Below are positions 52,094-59,805 of a DNA stretch of 64,000 nt, in pieces; within the stretch, counting starts at the first letter, position 1; each line of letters opens with the position of its first letter. The DNA comes from a virus, in the IMG/VR virus record IMGVR_UViG_3300006735_000002, positions 1-64,000 of that record. One strand, given 5' to 3'. The translations under genes were made by a program, and so were the position numbers. The notes beneath the pieces were generated by a model, which was given only the letters and a program-made list of their open reading frames with translations, ran no database searches and was not told the DNA's origin.

Positions 52094-52603
52094 ATGTCTG
52101 ACCCCGAGAACATCCCAGAGCCCGCGCAGCTTCTCGCTCGTTTGCAGGAGCAAGACCGCGCTCTGAACGATCCCGAGAAGTCGGGTGCGCTCAGAGAGCT
52201 GCTGCGTGCAGGCATCACGGTTGGCAAGGCAGCCAACCATCTCGACCTCCCCATCTCCGTTGCCTGGCGCATGGTGACTTCGGACAAGTCTGCGCAGAAG
52301 GCACTGAAGGATGGCGATGACTTGCGGCGTAGGCAGCTACGCTCGACTCTTGAGAACCGAGCGGACGACATGCTACAGGTCATCGTCAGCCTGGCACATG
52401 ACCCAGATGTTGACGGGTCTGTGCGGCTGAAGGCGGCCCAGGACATCCTCGACCGGACAGGGCTGCTGGACAAGAACACCGGCAAGGGTGGCTCTGGTCA
52501 GCAGCAGGCGGCAGCGGTCATCGAACTCTCGTCTGTTGATCGAGACTTCCACGACCGGCTGCAGCGCATCACCGTCCGGGCGGGTACGAGGTCTGATGAT
52601 TAG
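52094..52603 (+). CDS. HTH protein, possible terminase small subunit (169 aa)
   Basis: The only rightward gene in 28 kb of leftward genes. Residues 28-70 form a helix-turn-helix (LRELLRAGITVGKAANHLDL, then VAWRMVTSDKSAQ). A long helical region carries VRLKAAQDILDRTGLLDK, a pattern I associate with small terminases and related DNA-binding oligomers. The tail is Gln-rich, then acidic. A lone expression unit with a near-leaderless start suggests separate timing. If it is TerS, the two terminase genes are 46 kb apart. A transcriptional regulator is equally possible. Confidence 0.5.
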   Translation: MSDPENIPEPAQLLARLQEQDRALNDPEKSGALRELLRAGITVGKAANHLDLPISVAWRMVTSDKSAQKALKDGDDLRRRQLRSTLENRADDMLQVIVSLAHDPDVDGSVRLKAAQDILDRTGLLDKNTGKGGSGQQQAAAVIELSSVDRDFHDRLQRITVRAGTRSDD

Positions 52604-53079
52604 TCCTTGACCACGCGGTCGATGCCGTACTTCTTCTCGAGCTCATGCTTGAACTCTCGAAGGTCATCGTACTGCGGGTGTTCCATCAGCGCGTTGACCA
52701 TGGCGTCGGCAGGTCCAGTGGAAGGCAGCGCGCGGAGGACATCACCGAAGCGGGCGTCGATCTGCTCAGCCACACGCATGGCGTTGGACTTCCGCTTGTA
52801 GCCGTAGCTGTGATAGCCGCTGCTGAACGTGAGCCCCGTGGGCCAGTGCGTCAGCTTCCAGCGCTTGTCTTTCGACTCATGCCCGAACTCAACCTCCCAG
52901 GTCGAAGGGTCCTCCTTGTCCTTGACCGTGTGGTCAGTGATGTGGATCGGATGCACCGCCAGCTGACCGTAGCAGCGAATGCCCCGGGCGATGACCTGGT
53001 AGGCACCGCCCTGGTCATTGTCCGGCACGTCCGGCAGTCGGGTGTACACCGTGATGTCTCGGCTTCTCCAGCGAATCAT
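52600..53079 (-). CDS. Hypothetical protein (159 aa)
   Basis: ATG 53079 is chosen (GGGAGG upstream). Convergent with the HTH gene, overlapping its stop by four bases. It starts with IRWRSRDITVYTRLPDVPD and has a central beta part (WEVEFGHESKDKRWKLTHW, LTFSSGYHSYGYKRKS) and helical end. It has the look of a small alpha/beta binding domain. No family recognised. It is the last gene of the right-arm small-gene block. Confidence 0.5.
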   Translation of the reverse strand: MIRWRSRDITVYTRLPDVPDNDQGGAYQVIARGIRCYGQLAVHPIHITDHTVKDKEDPSTWEVEFGHESKDKRWKLTHWPTGLTFSSGYHSYGYKRKSNAMRVAEQIDARFGDVLRALPSTGPADAMVNALMEHPQYDDLREFKHELEKKYGIDRVVKD

Positions 53080-53080
53080 G

Positions 53081-53587
53081 TCAGTCCTCCCAGATGTTGG
53101 ACGCGGCGACGATCGCACGCATGAACGTCTTGAGCTTGTCGAGCTTGTCGTCGTCTCCGTTGCCCTCCAGGTCCGCGACAGTCAGACTGCGAGAATCGCT
53201 GGGCGTCAGGAAGTTGATCCGGTGACTCACGCTGCCGAACATCACGTCCACCCAGCGACCCTTGGCCCGGTACGCGGCAGCCTCACGACCGTTCTTGTCG
53301 GTGAGCGTCAGGTACGAGGTGTTGATCGGCGGGATGAACGTCTCACGAACAGGCACCGCAAGGGGCATGTCGCCGGGCTTCATGTCCGAGAAGCCCAGCA
53401 CCATGTCCTCGAGCAGCACAAGGCGGCGCGACTCGCCCTCGGTCTCCTCGTGGTTGGTGATGATCTGACACAGGCTCCAGATGTCACCAGTAGCCAGCTC
53501 CTGGTACCAGAACTCTTGGGGGTCAGGCCAGGTGCGGGTGCTCTCGTCCAAGACTCTGCCGTTGGACTGCAGGGTGTAACGGTTCAT
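53081..53587 (-). CDS. Hypothetical protein (168 aa)
   Basis: ATG 53587 is chosen because GAAGGAG lies eight bases upstream; the longer frame to 53698 is unlikely. Beta-rich, with RYTLQSNGRVLDEST, WSLCQIITNHEETEGESRRL, SYLTLTDKNGREAAAYRAKG and RWVDVMFGSVSHRINF. The C-terminal region is acidic with a helical last 20 residues. Unrecognised; it belongs to the small-gene block and is probably early. Confidence 0.5.
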   Translation of the reverse strand: MNRYTLQSNGRVLDESTRTWPDPQEFWYQELATGDIWSLCQIITNHEETEGESRRLVLLEDMVLGFSDMKPGDMPLAVPVRETFIPPINTSYLTLTDKNGREAAAYRAKGRWVDVMFGSVSHRINFLTPSDSRSLTVADLEGNGDDDKLDKLKTFMRAIVAASNIWED

Positions 53588-53615
53588 TGCTGCTCCTTCG
53601 TGTGGTGTTGTGTGC

Positions 53616-53888
53616 CTAACCTGCGTTGCGCTGGCAGGCAAGTGTGAGTGCTTCTTCCAGTGTGAGCGGGTCGATGGACCCGTCCACGTCTCCATCATAC
53701 GAGTGGCACAGGTACCACCCGTTGGGATCGAGCTCGTCCTCGACGTAGCCCTCCGCCCACGTGACTCCCCAGAAGTTGTCGCTCTCAGGCTCTACCGGGT
53801 AGGACGCAACCCACCGCACGTGTGGGTCGAGTACCTGCAGCGGCTCGAAACCGAAGGAGGCCAGCATGACGTCCTGTTCCTGGCTCAT
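53616..53888 (-). CDS. Hypothetical acidic protein (90 aa)
   Basis: ATG 53888 is chosen: GGAGGT upstream and ATGA overlap with the preceding stop. Acidic, aromatic-rich middle (WGVTWAEGYVEDELDPNGWY) and a helical end (LTLEEALTLACQRNAG). No motif of known function. Acidic surfaces in early phage proteins are sometimes DNA mimics, but no specific evidence is seen. Confidence 0.5.
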   Translation of the reverse strand: MSQEQDVMLASFGFEPLQVLDPHVRWVASYPVEPESDNFWGVTWAEGYVEDELDPNGWYLCHSYDGDVDGSIDPLTLEEALTLACQRNAG

Positions 53889-54481
53889 GCGACCTCCTGC
53901 CCTTCGATTTCGGTGAACTCGACACCGGTGATCCAGCCCGGCTTCCAGCCATTGCGGCCCAGCCGGTTCTGCTTGCGGTACCACTCAGGCGGGTTGATCG
54001 GCATCACGTACAGGCCAGCCACGCTGTAGACGCGGTGACCCCGCAGCACGATAGCTTCACCGATGGAGTTGACGGTCACGTTGACCACCCCGCCAGGAGC
54101 TGGACGGAAGTTACCCCTCCACTCACCCGTGCGGTCAGGGGGCAGGATGAAAGCCGTCAGGTACAAGTACCCGTAGCTGCCGTTGGTGTTGCCCACGACC
54201 TTGATGGCCTCGTCCTCGTACAGGACGTACTCCTTGGCCACGCGGTGGATGTCCCAGTGCTCGTCCTTCAGCTCGGCGAAGCGCTCACGACAGACGTCGA
54301 GGACACCCTTGTTGAGCGCCAGGACCAAGGCTGAACGCTCAGCCTCGTTGCCGGCGTACCAGCTGATGCGGTCGGGGACGAGGCCGAAGCCGGGGTCCTC
54401 GGTGGCGATGGCGCGAGCGCCCCAGATTGCGGAGCAGCCGCCCTGCTGTGCTGCCTTGATTGCAAATGCGTATCCAAACAT
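53885..54481 (-). CDS. Hypothetical protein (198 aa)
   Basis: ATG 54481 is chosen (AAGGGAG upstream). Begins FGYAFAIKAAQQGGCSAIW. A helical part (YAGNEAERSALVLALNKG) precedes a beta-rich region with YLYLTAFILPPDRTGEW and VVNVTVNSIGEAIVLRGHRV. The end is a short mixed segment. The pattern of alternating long strands suggests a beta-barrel-like second domain. Function unknown. Confidence 0.5.
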   Translation of the reverse strand: MFGYAFAIKAAQQGGCSAIWGARAIATEDPGFGLVPDRISWYAGNEAERSALVLALNKGVLDVCRERFAELKDEHWDIHRVAKEYVLYEDEAIKVVGNTNGSYGYLYLTAFILPPDRTGEWRGNFRPAPGGVVNVTVNSIGEAIVLRGHRVYSVAGLYVMPINPPEWYRKQNRLGRNGWKPGWITGVEFTEIEGQEVA

Positions 54482-54482
54482 G

Positions 54483-54917
54483 TCACTCTCCCTTCTTGTT
54501 GAGGTTGTGCTTGACGAGCCAGATGCCCGCCTCGCTCTCGCTGTCGATCGCACGCACCAGCTTCTTGACGAACTTGCTGTCCGTCAGGCTGGAGGCGTTG
54601 GTGCGCAGACCGATGTGGTCGTACACGTCTTTTGCCTCGACGAGGTTGTCGCTGTCGTGGCTGTTGATTCGCTGCCAGGCGTAGGCCCGAGTGTAGAACT
54701 TCTCCCAGTTCTTCTCGGTGATGCAACCGATACCGACCGACATGGTCAGCCAGATGATCTGCTCGGTCAAGACCGAGAAGACTCGGAAGTCATCGTCACC
54801 GTTGTCGATGACCGTGCGGCGCTTGGACTTGCGGTAGTAGGCGATCTCCTCCGGGTCGGTGACCCGGGGGAAGGTGACGTCGCGGGAAACATTGCCGTGG
54901 TCAAAATCAAGGGACAT
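54483..54917 (-). CDS. Hypothetical protein (144 aa)
   Basis: ATG 54917 with AAGAGAG upstream. Helical and charged, with EEIAYYRKSKRRTVIDNGDD, then VLTEQIIWLTMSVGIGCITE (a moderately hydrophobic helix, probably buried, not a membrane span) and an ending KKLVRAIDSESEAGIWLV. Not recognised. It lies one base above the next coding start. Confidence 0.5.
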   Translation of the reverse strand: MSLDFDHGNVSRDVTFPRVTDPEEIAYYRKSKRRTVIDNGDDDFRVFSVLTEQIIWLTMSVGIGCITEKNWEKFYTRAYAWQRINSHDSDNLVEAKDVYDHIGLRTNASSLTDSKFVKKLVRAIDSESEAGIWLVKHNLNKKGE

Positions 54918-54943
54918 GTGTAGCTCTCTTTGGTTGGGTTGGT

Positions 54944-55294
54944 TCAGTTGTTGAGCTCAAACATCAGGCGAATCACATCGTCGTGCCACTCGTTGAGGCG
55001 GGACGCCTCTTCTCGGTACTCAAGGACGAAGTGGCGCGGACTCACTACCGTCACCCCTTCCCACAGGTCGAAGGTGTACACACAGCGGAGCTCGACCGAT
55101 GTGCCATTGCCGTCGGGGTCCATGCCCTTCAGCGGGTAGTACACGTGCAGCCGGTAGGTCTCGATCACATCGGAGTAGTCGGGACCATTCCGGTGCTCGT
55201 GGGGAACCACCTCGACCTCAGCGAAGCGCGGGAGGTGGCGCTTCATCATGTTTGCCAGAACTTTGGCAGTCTCACCGTTCAAGACTTCAGGCAT
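54944..55294 (-). CDS. Hypothetical protein (116 aa)
   Basis: ATG 55294 with GGAGAG upstream. A compact alpha/beta protein: GETAKVLANMMKRHLPRF (helix), EVEVVPHEHR, TYRLHVYYPLKG, VELRCVYTFDLWEGVTVVSP (strands) and RLNEWHDDVIRLMF (helix). The alternation of helix and strands is like a small substrate- or ligand-binding fold. No family recognised. Confidence 0.5.
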   Translation of the reverse strand: MPEVLNGETAKVLANMMKRHLPRFAEVEVVPHEHRNGPDYSDVIETYRLHVYYPLKGMDPDGNGTSVELRCVYTFDLWEGVTVVSPRHFVLEYREEASRLNEWHDDVIRLMFELNN

Positions 55295-55303
55295 GTCTCT
55301 CTC

Positions 55304-55690
55304 CTACAGGTTGACGCCGCACGCCAACGTGTGCGGCTTTCCGTTTGTGACGTTGAAGACCGCGAACTGGCTGGTCAGCAGCGGTCGGTTGTCTCCCACC
55401 ACGAACGTCTCGAGCTCGTAGGGGTTGTACCGAACTGCCTGCTCCGTTCCGTCGAGCAGGATGAGGTGGGTGACCCACCCCTTGGCGTAGGCATGGACAT
55501 GCTCCCTGCCCTCACGCCTCACGCGAGCACGGCCGGAAGGTTGCACCCTCCAGGTCACGTGCTTCAACACGATGCGCTTGGCGTACCCAACCACCAGGGC
55601 ATGCTGTCGCACACTCCATTCTCGGCGGCGCTGGTTGAAGTACACCTGCACCGGGCGCTCTCGGTCGAAGAGCTGGTGGGTACGCTTCAC
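55304..55690 (-). CDS. Basic hypothetical protein (128 aa)
   Basis: GTG 55690 overlaps the upstream stop (GTGA). The first 75 residues are strongly basic (FNQRRREWSVRQHALVVGYA, RVQPSGRARVRREGRE); the rest is beta-like with VTHLILLDGTEQAVRYNPYE. The basic half suggests nucleic-acid binding. Unrecognised family. Confidence 0.5.
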   Translation of the reverse strand: MKRTHQLFDRERPVQVYFNQRRREWSVRQHALVVGYAKRIVLKHVTWRVQPSGRARVRREGREHVHAYAKGWVTHLILLDGTEQAVRYNPYELETFVVGDNRPLLTSQFAVFNVTNGKPHTLACGVNL

Positions 55691-55857
55691 TCTGTCTCCA
55701 CCGCTGCCGTCACAGACGGCTGTTCTGGGTCCGCGACCTCGCCTCCCTGCGACTCGACCTCGTCGACAAGTTCTTCGACGAAGGCGTGCAGCAGGTCGAG
55801 CAGCTGCGAGGGGTCGATGTTGGTGCGAATCTTGAAGCTAAGTGTGTGGGTATCCAT
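55687..55857 (-). CDS. Small acidic helical protein (56 aa)
   Basis: ATG 55857 with GAGGAG upstream; the TGA overlaps the next start. The sequence DPSQLLDLLHAFVEELVDEV is an amphipathic helix with regular Leu/Val spacing, followed by an acidic tail (about one third Asp/Glu overall). A small dimeric or partner-binding protein is plausible. Not recognised. Confidence 0.5.
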   Translation of the reverse strand: MDTHTLSFKIRTNIDPSQLLDLLHAFVEELVDEVESQGGEVADPEQPSVTAAVETE

Positions 55858-55858
55858 G

Positions 55859-56449
55859 TCAGTTCTCCTCGATGACGATGACGTCGTTGCTGTTGACCCA
55901 GATGGTTTCTTCCTGCTCGTTCTCGACGTTGATGCCGAGACGCTGGCCCGGCTTGTACCGGTCCTGGCCTGTCCAGAAGACGTGGCCGCACTTGTTGATG
56001 TTGCGCTGACTCTTGGGGCCAGCACGCACCACGCGGATGAAGTCTCCGCGCTGAACCTGCCGGTCCGTCTCCTCGACCAGGTGGGCGAGACTCTCAGCCC
56101 GCCGAGGCGCCGGCGCCGGGGGCGTGGGCTGCGCCGCGCTCTGCGGTGCAGTGCCGAACGAGTAGCCAGCAACGGCTCCGCAGTCTCGGCAGTAATCGAA
56201 TCCGACCACGCCGTCGTATCCGAAGTGGGTGGTGTTGCCGCAGCTTGTGCAGCTCATGGTGGCGGTGGGGGTCGAGGGGGTCATGGTGCTCTCCTTGGTG
56301 AGGTAGTCCTTCGGGATGAACATCCGCGAAGGCTTGATGGTGTGGTGCTGTCCTGCCTGGTAGGCGAGACGCATCACGTCGTCGGGCTGGCCGGAGTGGA
56401 CCCGGCCATCGTGGTCAGTCCACTGCAGGCGTGTCTTCACACCTTCCAT
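55859..56449 (-). CDS. Zinc-ribbon protein, with a possible second in-frame start (196 or 141 aa)
   Basis: ATG 56449 has AAGGCAAAG upstream and overlaps the preceding gene. A second ATG at 56284 has a much better site (AAGGAG) and is in the same frame. From the second start the protein is complete: TMSCTSCGNTT and CRDCGAVAGYS form a zinc ribbon, then a Pro-rich linker, then a beta-rich end (QRGDFIRVVRAGPKSQRN, GQRLGINVENEQEE) like a small KOW/SH3-type barrel. The extra 55 residues (MEGVKTRLQWTDHDGRVHSG onwards) look like a normal small domain. Two products, or a former pair of genes now joined, are possible. Confidence 0.5.
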   Translation of the reverse strand: MEGVKTRLQWTDHDGRVHSGQPDDVMRLAYQAGQHHTIKPSRMFIPKDYLTKESTMTPSTPTATMSCTSCGNTTHFGYDGVVGFDYCRDCGAVAGYSFGTAPQSAAQPTPPAPAPRRAESLAHLVEETDRQVQRGDFIRVVRAGPKSQRNINKCGHVFWTGQDRYKPGQRLGINVENEQEETIWVNSNDVIVIEEN

Positions 56450-57027
56450 TGCTTTGCCTTCGACGTACAGTCGCCTTCGTAGGTGTATGTGGCTTCGCAC
56501 AGGTACACGGTGCCGACATCCGGCACGTACTTGGCCGTCTCCGTGAACGTCTCCAGCACGGCGGTGTAGCCGCTCTCCCAGACCCAGTGGTCGTCCTCGT
56601 GCCGGAGCGTGAACTTGACCTGCGCCTTGGGAAGCTCACGCGTTCCCTCGGTCTCCGTCCACCGCACCGGGTCGAGTCGTTCCCACGTCTCGTCGTTGAA
56701 GTCGAGCCACTCTTCTCCGTTGTCGTCCGTCGAGTGGATGACCGAGTCGAGGTAGTTGAACTCCGCCTCGTTCTCCCAGTGCTCAGCGCACGGGATGTTG
56801 AACAGCTCGGGCAGGCCCGCGGCCTTGACCAAGGTGTCCATGTCGTGGAACTTCGCAGTGCTCGACTTCTCAGCGAGTTCGACCTTGTGCTTTTCCACGA
56901 GTCTGCGGAGGTCCTTGATGGCTTCATCCTTTGTCGGAGCCCACGCCTGGCATGGGTACTCCGTCGACCGGGCATGCCAGCCCGCCCTCCGGTTGGTGTC
57001 TTCCATCTTCTTCAGTTTCATCTTCAT
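56437..57027 (-). CDS. Hypothetical protein (196 aa)
   Basis: ATG 57027 is chosen because AGGAGAG lies eight bases upstream. A basic N-terminus (MKMKLKKMEDTNRRAG) is followed by STEYPCQAWAPTKDEAIKDL, which loosely recalls the HicB-type fold (CPxxxxxxxTxEEAxxNL). The remainder is acidic, with tryptophans and beta strands (HWVWESGYTAVLETF). No toxin partner is next to it. Function unknown. Confidence 0.5.
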   Translation of the reverse strand: MKMKLKKMEDTNRRAGWHARSTEYPCQAWAPTKDEAIKDLRRLVEKHKVELAEKSSTAKFHDMDTLVKAAGLPELFNIPCAEHWENEAEFNYLDSVIHSTDDNGEEWLDFNDETWERLDPVRWTETEGTRELPKAQVKFTLRHEDDHWVWESGYTAVLETFTETAKYVPDVGTVYLCEATYTYEGDCTSKAKQWKV

Positions 57028-57055
57028 GGTTCTCTCCTGGTTGTGGTTGGTGTGA

Positions 57056-57086
57056 GGCACCTGTCAGGCCGTGCCCCCCTGCGCCT
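57056..57086 (+). repeat. 31-bp direct repeat, copy 1
   Basis: Identical over 31 bases to 57389-57419, 333 bases apart. This copy covers the last codons and stop of the gene ending at 57064 (reading AQGGTA then stop). Confidence 0.8.
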
Positions 57087-57363
57087 CGATCTCGTCTTCG
57101 TAGAAGCCGTCACGCCACGGGGCGTCCGCTCCATGCAAGGTGACCATGGGCCAACAGCCCGTCTCTCCAAGGTCGTGGCCCTGCACAATGGCCATCTGCC
57201 CCACGTAGGAATCTTCGTCGGACTTGATGACCTTCACCCGGCTGCCCACTGGGAAGACTCGCTGGGCTTCGATCAGCCATGCAGCCTTCTTGGTAGAAGA
57301 CTCTTGCAGGATTTCGTGAGGGGCACCTGCACGATTGACAGTAGACCAGCAGAATGATGGCAT
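57064..57363 (-). CDS. KOW/SH3-like small protein (99 aa)
   Basis: ATG 57363 is chosen (TTGGAG upstream). A basic/aromatic start (PSFCWSTVN) precedes FPVGSRVKVIKSDEDSYVGQ and MAIVQGHDLGETGCWPMVTL, the pattern of a KOW- or SH3-like beta barrel. The gene is flanked by the two copies of the 31-bp repeat, one at its end and one before its start, as if inserted or duplicated as a unit. Confidence 0.5.
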   Translation of the reverse strand: MPSFCWSTVNRAGAPHEILQESSTKKAAWLIEAQRVFPVGSRVKVIKSDEDSYVGQMAIVQGHDLGETGCWPMVTLHGADAPWRDGFYEDEIEAQGGTA

Positions 57364-57388
57364 CGTTGCTCCAAGGTGTGGGGTGTGG

Positions 57389-57419
57389 GGCACCTGTCAG
57401 GCCGTGCCCCCCTGCGCCT
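57389..57419 (+). repeat. 31-bp direct repeat, copy 2
   Basis: In the gap after the DUF932-like gene. It holds a seven-base inverted repeat, GGGGCAC / GTGCCCC, and includes the last codons of an AQGGTA-ending frame with no gene of its own in front. Confidence 0.8.
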
Positions 57420-57427
57420 TGTGCCTC

Positions 57428-58597
57428 TCAGGCAGAGACGAGCACGCGGTTCTCAACGCTGCGCACGATGCCGTCGAGGAGGACAGCGTTGGAGAACTTC
57501 TCCATTTCGTGCTGGAGAGAGAGGCTCTCCTCCTGCGCCACTCGGGTGATGCCATCAACGGCACCTGCCAGGGTGCCGTACGGGCTGCTGGTCTCGTCGC
57601 GCAAACCGCGCTCGAAGACGTTGGTCAGCACGCGGTCGGGCACCCGGGTCTTGCGCTTGGCGTTGACCTCGGTGATGAAGGTCTCGACCGGGCCCAGTGT
57701 GTTGTCCTCGATCTTGGCGTCGGGATCGAAGTCGATGCGGGTGTTGACCGACTGCTCGTAGAGGTCGAAGCCCTCACCCATACCGCGGCGGATGCCCGCC
57801 AACTGCTCGGGCAGGTGGTCGTTGACGCGCTGCATCATGTCGCCGACGTGGTTGTGACGCGACCGACCGTAGTCCTCCAGCGTGGCGGCGATGCCGTTGC
57901 TGCAGATCAACTTCCAGAGCTTGCCCCAGAACGACAGGCTGGCGTGCCCGGTCTCGCTGTTCCACATCTCGATCATCTTGATCGGCGTGCCCAGCTTGAT
58001 GGGCTCGTCGGCGATGCGGACTCGCATGCGCTCTGTCGTGAGCTGGTACTCGATGACGTTGCGGTCGCCGCCGAAGTGGTCGACTGCCAGCGACAGTGCC
58101 TCGACGTGGGACAGTGGCGCGTACCCCTCGGTCACGACACCGTCGAGAACGGGCAGGCTCTCGCCGCGACGGGAGCTCACTCGCCAGCGCAGCGTCTTGC
58201 TCACGCGCTGCGACCACATACGGAGCATGAGGTTGGTGGCCTCGAAGGCGCGTGCCTCCTGCCCACGCCAGTTGGCGGTGCTGTCGAGCTCGGCCGTCTG
58301 CTCGAGAATCTTACCGAGGCCGGAGATCTCGAGGTACTGGCTCAGCTGGCGGAAGGCGGACTTGGCCACCTTGACCTTGTCGTTGCCGAGTACGGCGACG
58401 GCACCACCGTCTTTGGCGGGGAAGAAGGCGAACGGCACAGCGTTCACCGGAATGAGGTAGTCGTGTCGAGCCTGCTTCTCGCTGATGACTGACTGCAGGT
58501 GCGCCACATCGGACAGGGTCATGCCCGCATCGTGGCCGCGCTTGAGGATGAGGCTGCTGGGCAGCAGGATGTTGATGTTGGGATCGATGATGGTCAT
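57428..58597 (-). CDS. DUF932-like protein (389 aa)
   Basis: ATG 58597 with GGAG eight bases upstream. The middle contains SFWGKLWKLICSNGIAATLE, matching the RxVCxNG-type signature I recall for DUF932 (a phage and plasmid family of unknown role). Around it are VKVAKSAFRQLSQYLEISGL near the start and a long helical end (RRGMGEGFDLYEQSVNTRI). It is the largest gene of the small-gene block. Suggested roles in the family include DNA- or RNA-related host take-over, but none is established. Confidence 0.5.
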   Translation of the reverse strand: MTIIDPNINILLPSSLILKRGHDAGMTLSDVAHLQSVISEKQARHDYLIPVNAVPFAFFPAKDGGAVAVLGNDKVKVAKSAFRQLSQYLEISGLGKILEQTAELDSTANWRGQEARAFEATNLMLRMWSQRVSKTLRWRVSSRRGESLPVLDGVVTEGYAPLSHVEALSLAVDHFGGDRNVIEYQLTTERMRVRIADEPIKLGTPIKMIEMWNSETGHASLSFWGKLWKLICSNGIAATLEDYGRSRHNHVGDMMQRVNDHLPEQLAGIRRGMGEGFDLYEQSVNTRIDFDPDAKIEDNTLGPVETFITEVNAKRKTRVPDRVLTNVFERGLRDETSSPYGTLAGAVDGITRVAQEESLSLQHEMEKFSNAVLLDGIVRSVENRVLVSA

Positions 58598-58598
58598 G

Positions 58599-58700
58599 TC
58601 AGTTGCTCCGGTGGTTGTGCTTGCGGATGATGGCGTCCCGCAGGAACGGGTCGCCCAGGGTGTCGAGCCCGAGGGCCTTGCGGATGGCGGCGGTGTTCAT
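58599..58700 (-). CDS. 33-aa hypothetical protein
   Basis: ATG 58700 with GGAGGAG upstream and TGATG-type overlap with the preceding gene; ends in TGA at 58599. Starts MNTAAIRKALGLDTLG and is basic and helical (RDAIIRKHNHRSN at the end). Found by reading the gap. Too short to classify, but site, size and frame overlap support it. Confidence 0.5.
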   Translation of the reverse strand: MNTAAIRKALGLDTLGDPFLRDAIIRKHNHRSN

Positions 58701-58900
58701 GTTGCTCCTCCCTTGTTGATCTTGACCCAGCAGGCGAGCCAGACCTCGCCAGTCTCCGGGTCCTTGCGGGCGACGTGGCCGCCGCCTGCGTCGACCAGCT
58801 CAACCAGGTTGTCGGCGTCGAGGACCTGCTGGGCCTCGGGGTCGGTGACCTCGTGTCTCTCGAACGTGTCGAGGTCCTGTGCCATGAATGTCTCTCCCAT
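58697..58900 (-). CDS. Acidic hypothetical protein (67 aa)
   Basis: ATG 58900 with GAGGAG upstream; ends overlapping the next start. Acidic (DLDTFERHEVTDPEAQQVLD, then LVELVDAGGGHVARKD) with a closing beta strand (WLACWVKINKGG). The larger frame extending to 59278 is not used because its upper part is Arg-rich out-of-frame sequence. Unrecognised. Confidence 0.5.
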   Translation of the reverse strand: MGETFMAQDLDTFERHEVTDPEAQQVLDADNLVELVDAGGGHVARKDPETGEVWLACWVKINKGGAT

Positions 58901-58908
58901 GTTGCTCC

Positions 58909-59754
58909 TCACTTTGCCGCTGCTGCGGCGGTGTCGTTGTTGATGCGGCGGACCTTGGAGGCAATCGCTCCATGGAAGGCCAGCCAGAAGGACGGCCGAC
59001 GAGCCCCGCGCTCGTTGCCGTTGCACCCATGGCACTGCACACAGGTCAGTCCGTGGGCGTCTGCATTGCACTCTCGACCGAGTGCGGCGAAGGCGGCGTC
59101 GTCTTCTGCGGAACCGCTCGATGCGAACCAGCGCCAGCCAGCAGCACGGGCACGCATCGCATCCGCCGGGCTGGATACCGAGGCCATGAAGTACTGTCCC
59201 CAGGTGGCAGCGTCGAGGCTGCGCCACGCTGCGGTGTAGCCGCTGTGACCCTTGGCTCCATGGAGGATGCTCTCCCACACATGGAGTGGAACAGCTGCGC
59301 CGTCACCGTCGTTGGTCAGGCGGATCTCCGCACCAGTGTAGAAGCCGTCAGGGACACCGACGACACCCCGCAGGAGCAGGCCCAGCGCTGCCTCCCAGGC
59401 GAACCCGAGACGATGCTTGTCGACATAGCAAGTGCCGAGACCATGTCGTGCCTTGCTGCGATGGACGCAGTCGTCAGGGCAGACTGCGTCGTCAAGTCCT
59501 GCGTCGTAGGCAGGACCCGGTGCGATGTCCTGCCGCATCACTGCGACCTGGATCATGTCTCCCGTCTTCACGTTCTTGGATGAGGCGTTGTTGCACTGCG
59601 CCACGACCATGATGGGGTCGCCGGTGAGCAGCGAGTTGCCTGCCCACAACACAATGGTCGATGGCAGGTCGGCCACTCGGCGAACGCCGAGAACCTTCTT
59701 GACGTGCTGCTTCCAGGCGGAACGCCACTTGAGGTTGAGGAAGGATGCGGTCAT
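58909..59754 (-). CDS. Conserved phage/plasmid-type protein with Cys clusters (281 aa)
   Basis: ATG 59754 is chosen (GGAG eight bases upstream); the longer frame to 60291 overlaps real genes. Seen: CPDDCVHRSKARHGLGTCYV near residue 92, GDGAAVPLHVWESIL, GYTAAWRSLD, FMASVSSPADAMRARAAGWR, and CNADAHGLTCVQCHGCNGN, then AFHGAIASKV. I recall a wide phage and plasmid family with the same order of blocks (GDPxAVP, GYTHxW, MASVxxxxxAxxxGWRxF, CxxCxxCxG), of unknown function, probably metal-binding. It is preceded by a promoter-like region at 59777-59805. Confidence 0.55.
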   Translation of the reverse strand: MTASFLNLKWRSAWKQHVKKVLGVRRVADLPSTIVLWAGNSLLTGDPIMVVAQCNNASSKNVKTGDMIQVAVMRQDIAPGPAYDAGLDDAVCPDDCVHRSKARHGLGTCYVDKHRLGFAWEAALGLLLRGVVGVPDGFYTGAEIRLTNDGDGAAVPLHVWESILHGAKGHSGYTAAWRSLDAATWGQYFMASVSSPADAMRARAAGWRWFASSGSAEDDAAFAALGRECNADAHGLTCVQCHGCNGNERGARRPSFWLAFHGAIASKVRRINNDTAAAAAK

Positions 59755-59772
59755 GTATTGCTCCGTGTTGTG

Positions 59773-59805
59773 GCACAGCGTATTGTGCTGTGCTGTTACT
59801 GTCAA
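59773..59805 (-). promoter_or_regulatory. Promoter with embedded inverted repeat
   Basis: On the minus strand a perfect TTGACA (59805-59800) and, 17 bases on, TACGCT (59782-59777). A perfect inverted repeat, GCACAG (59773-59778) and CTGTGC (59788-59793), overlaps the -10 position, as an operator would. Confidence 0.45.

Noticed and set aside
54983-56482. 499-aa plus-strand frame
   Set aside because: Antisense to five small genes that each have ribosome-binding sites.
56437-57027. HicB-type antitoxin
   Set aside because: Only a loose match near the N-terminus and no HicA-like partner next to it.
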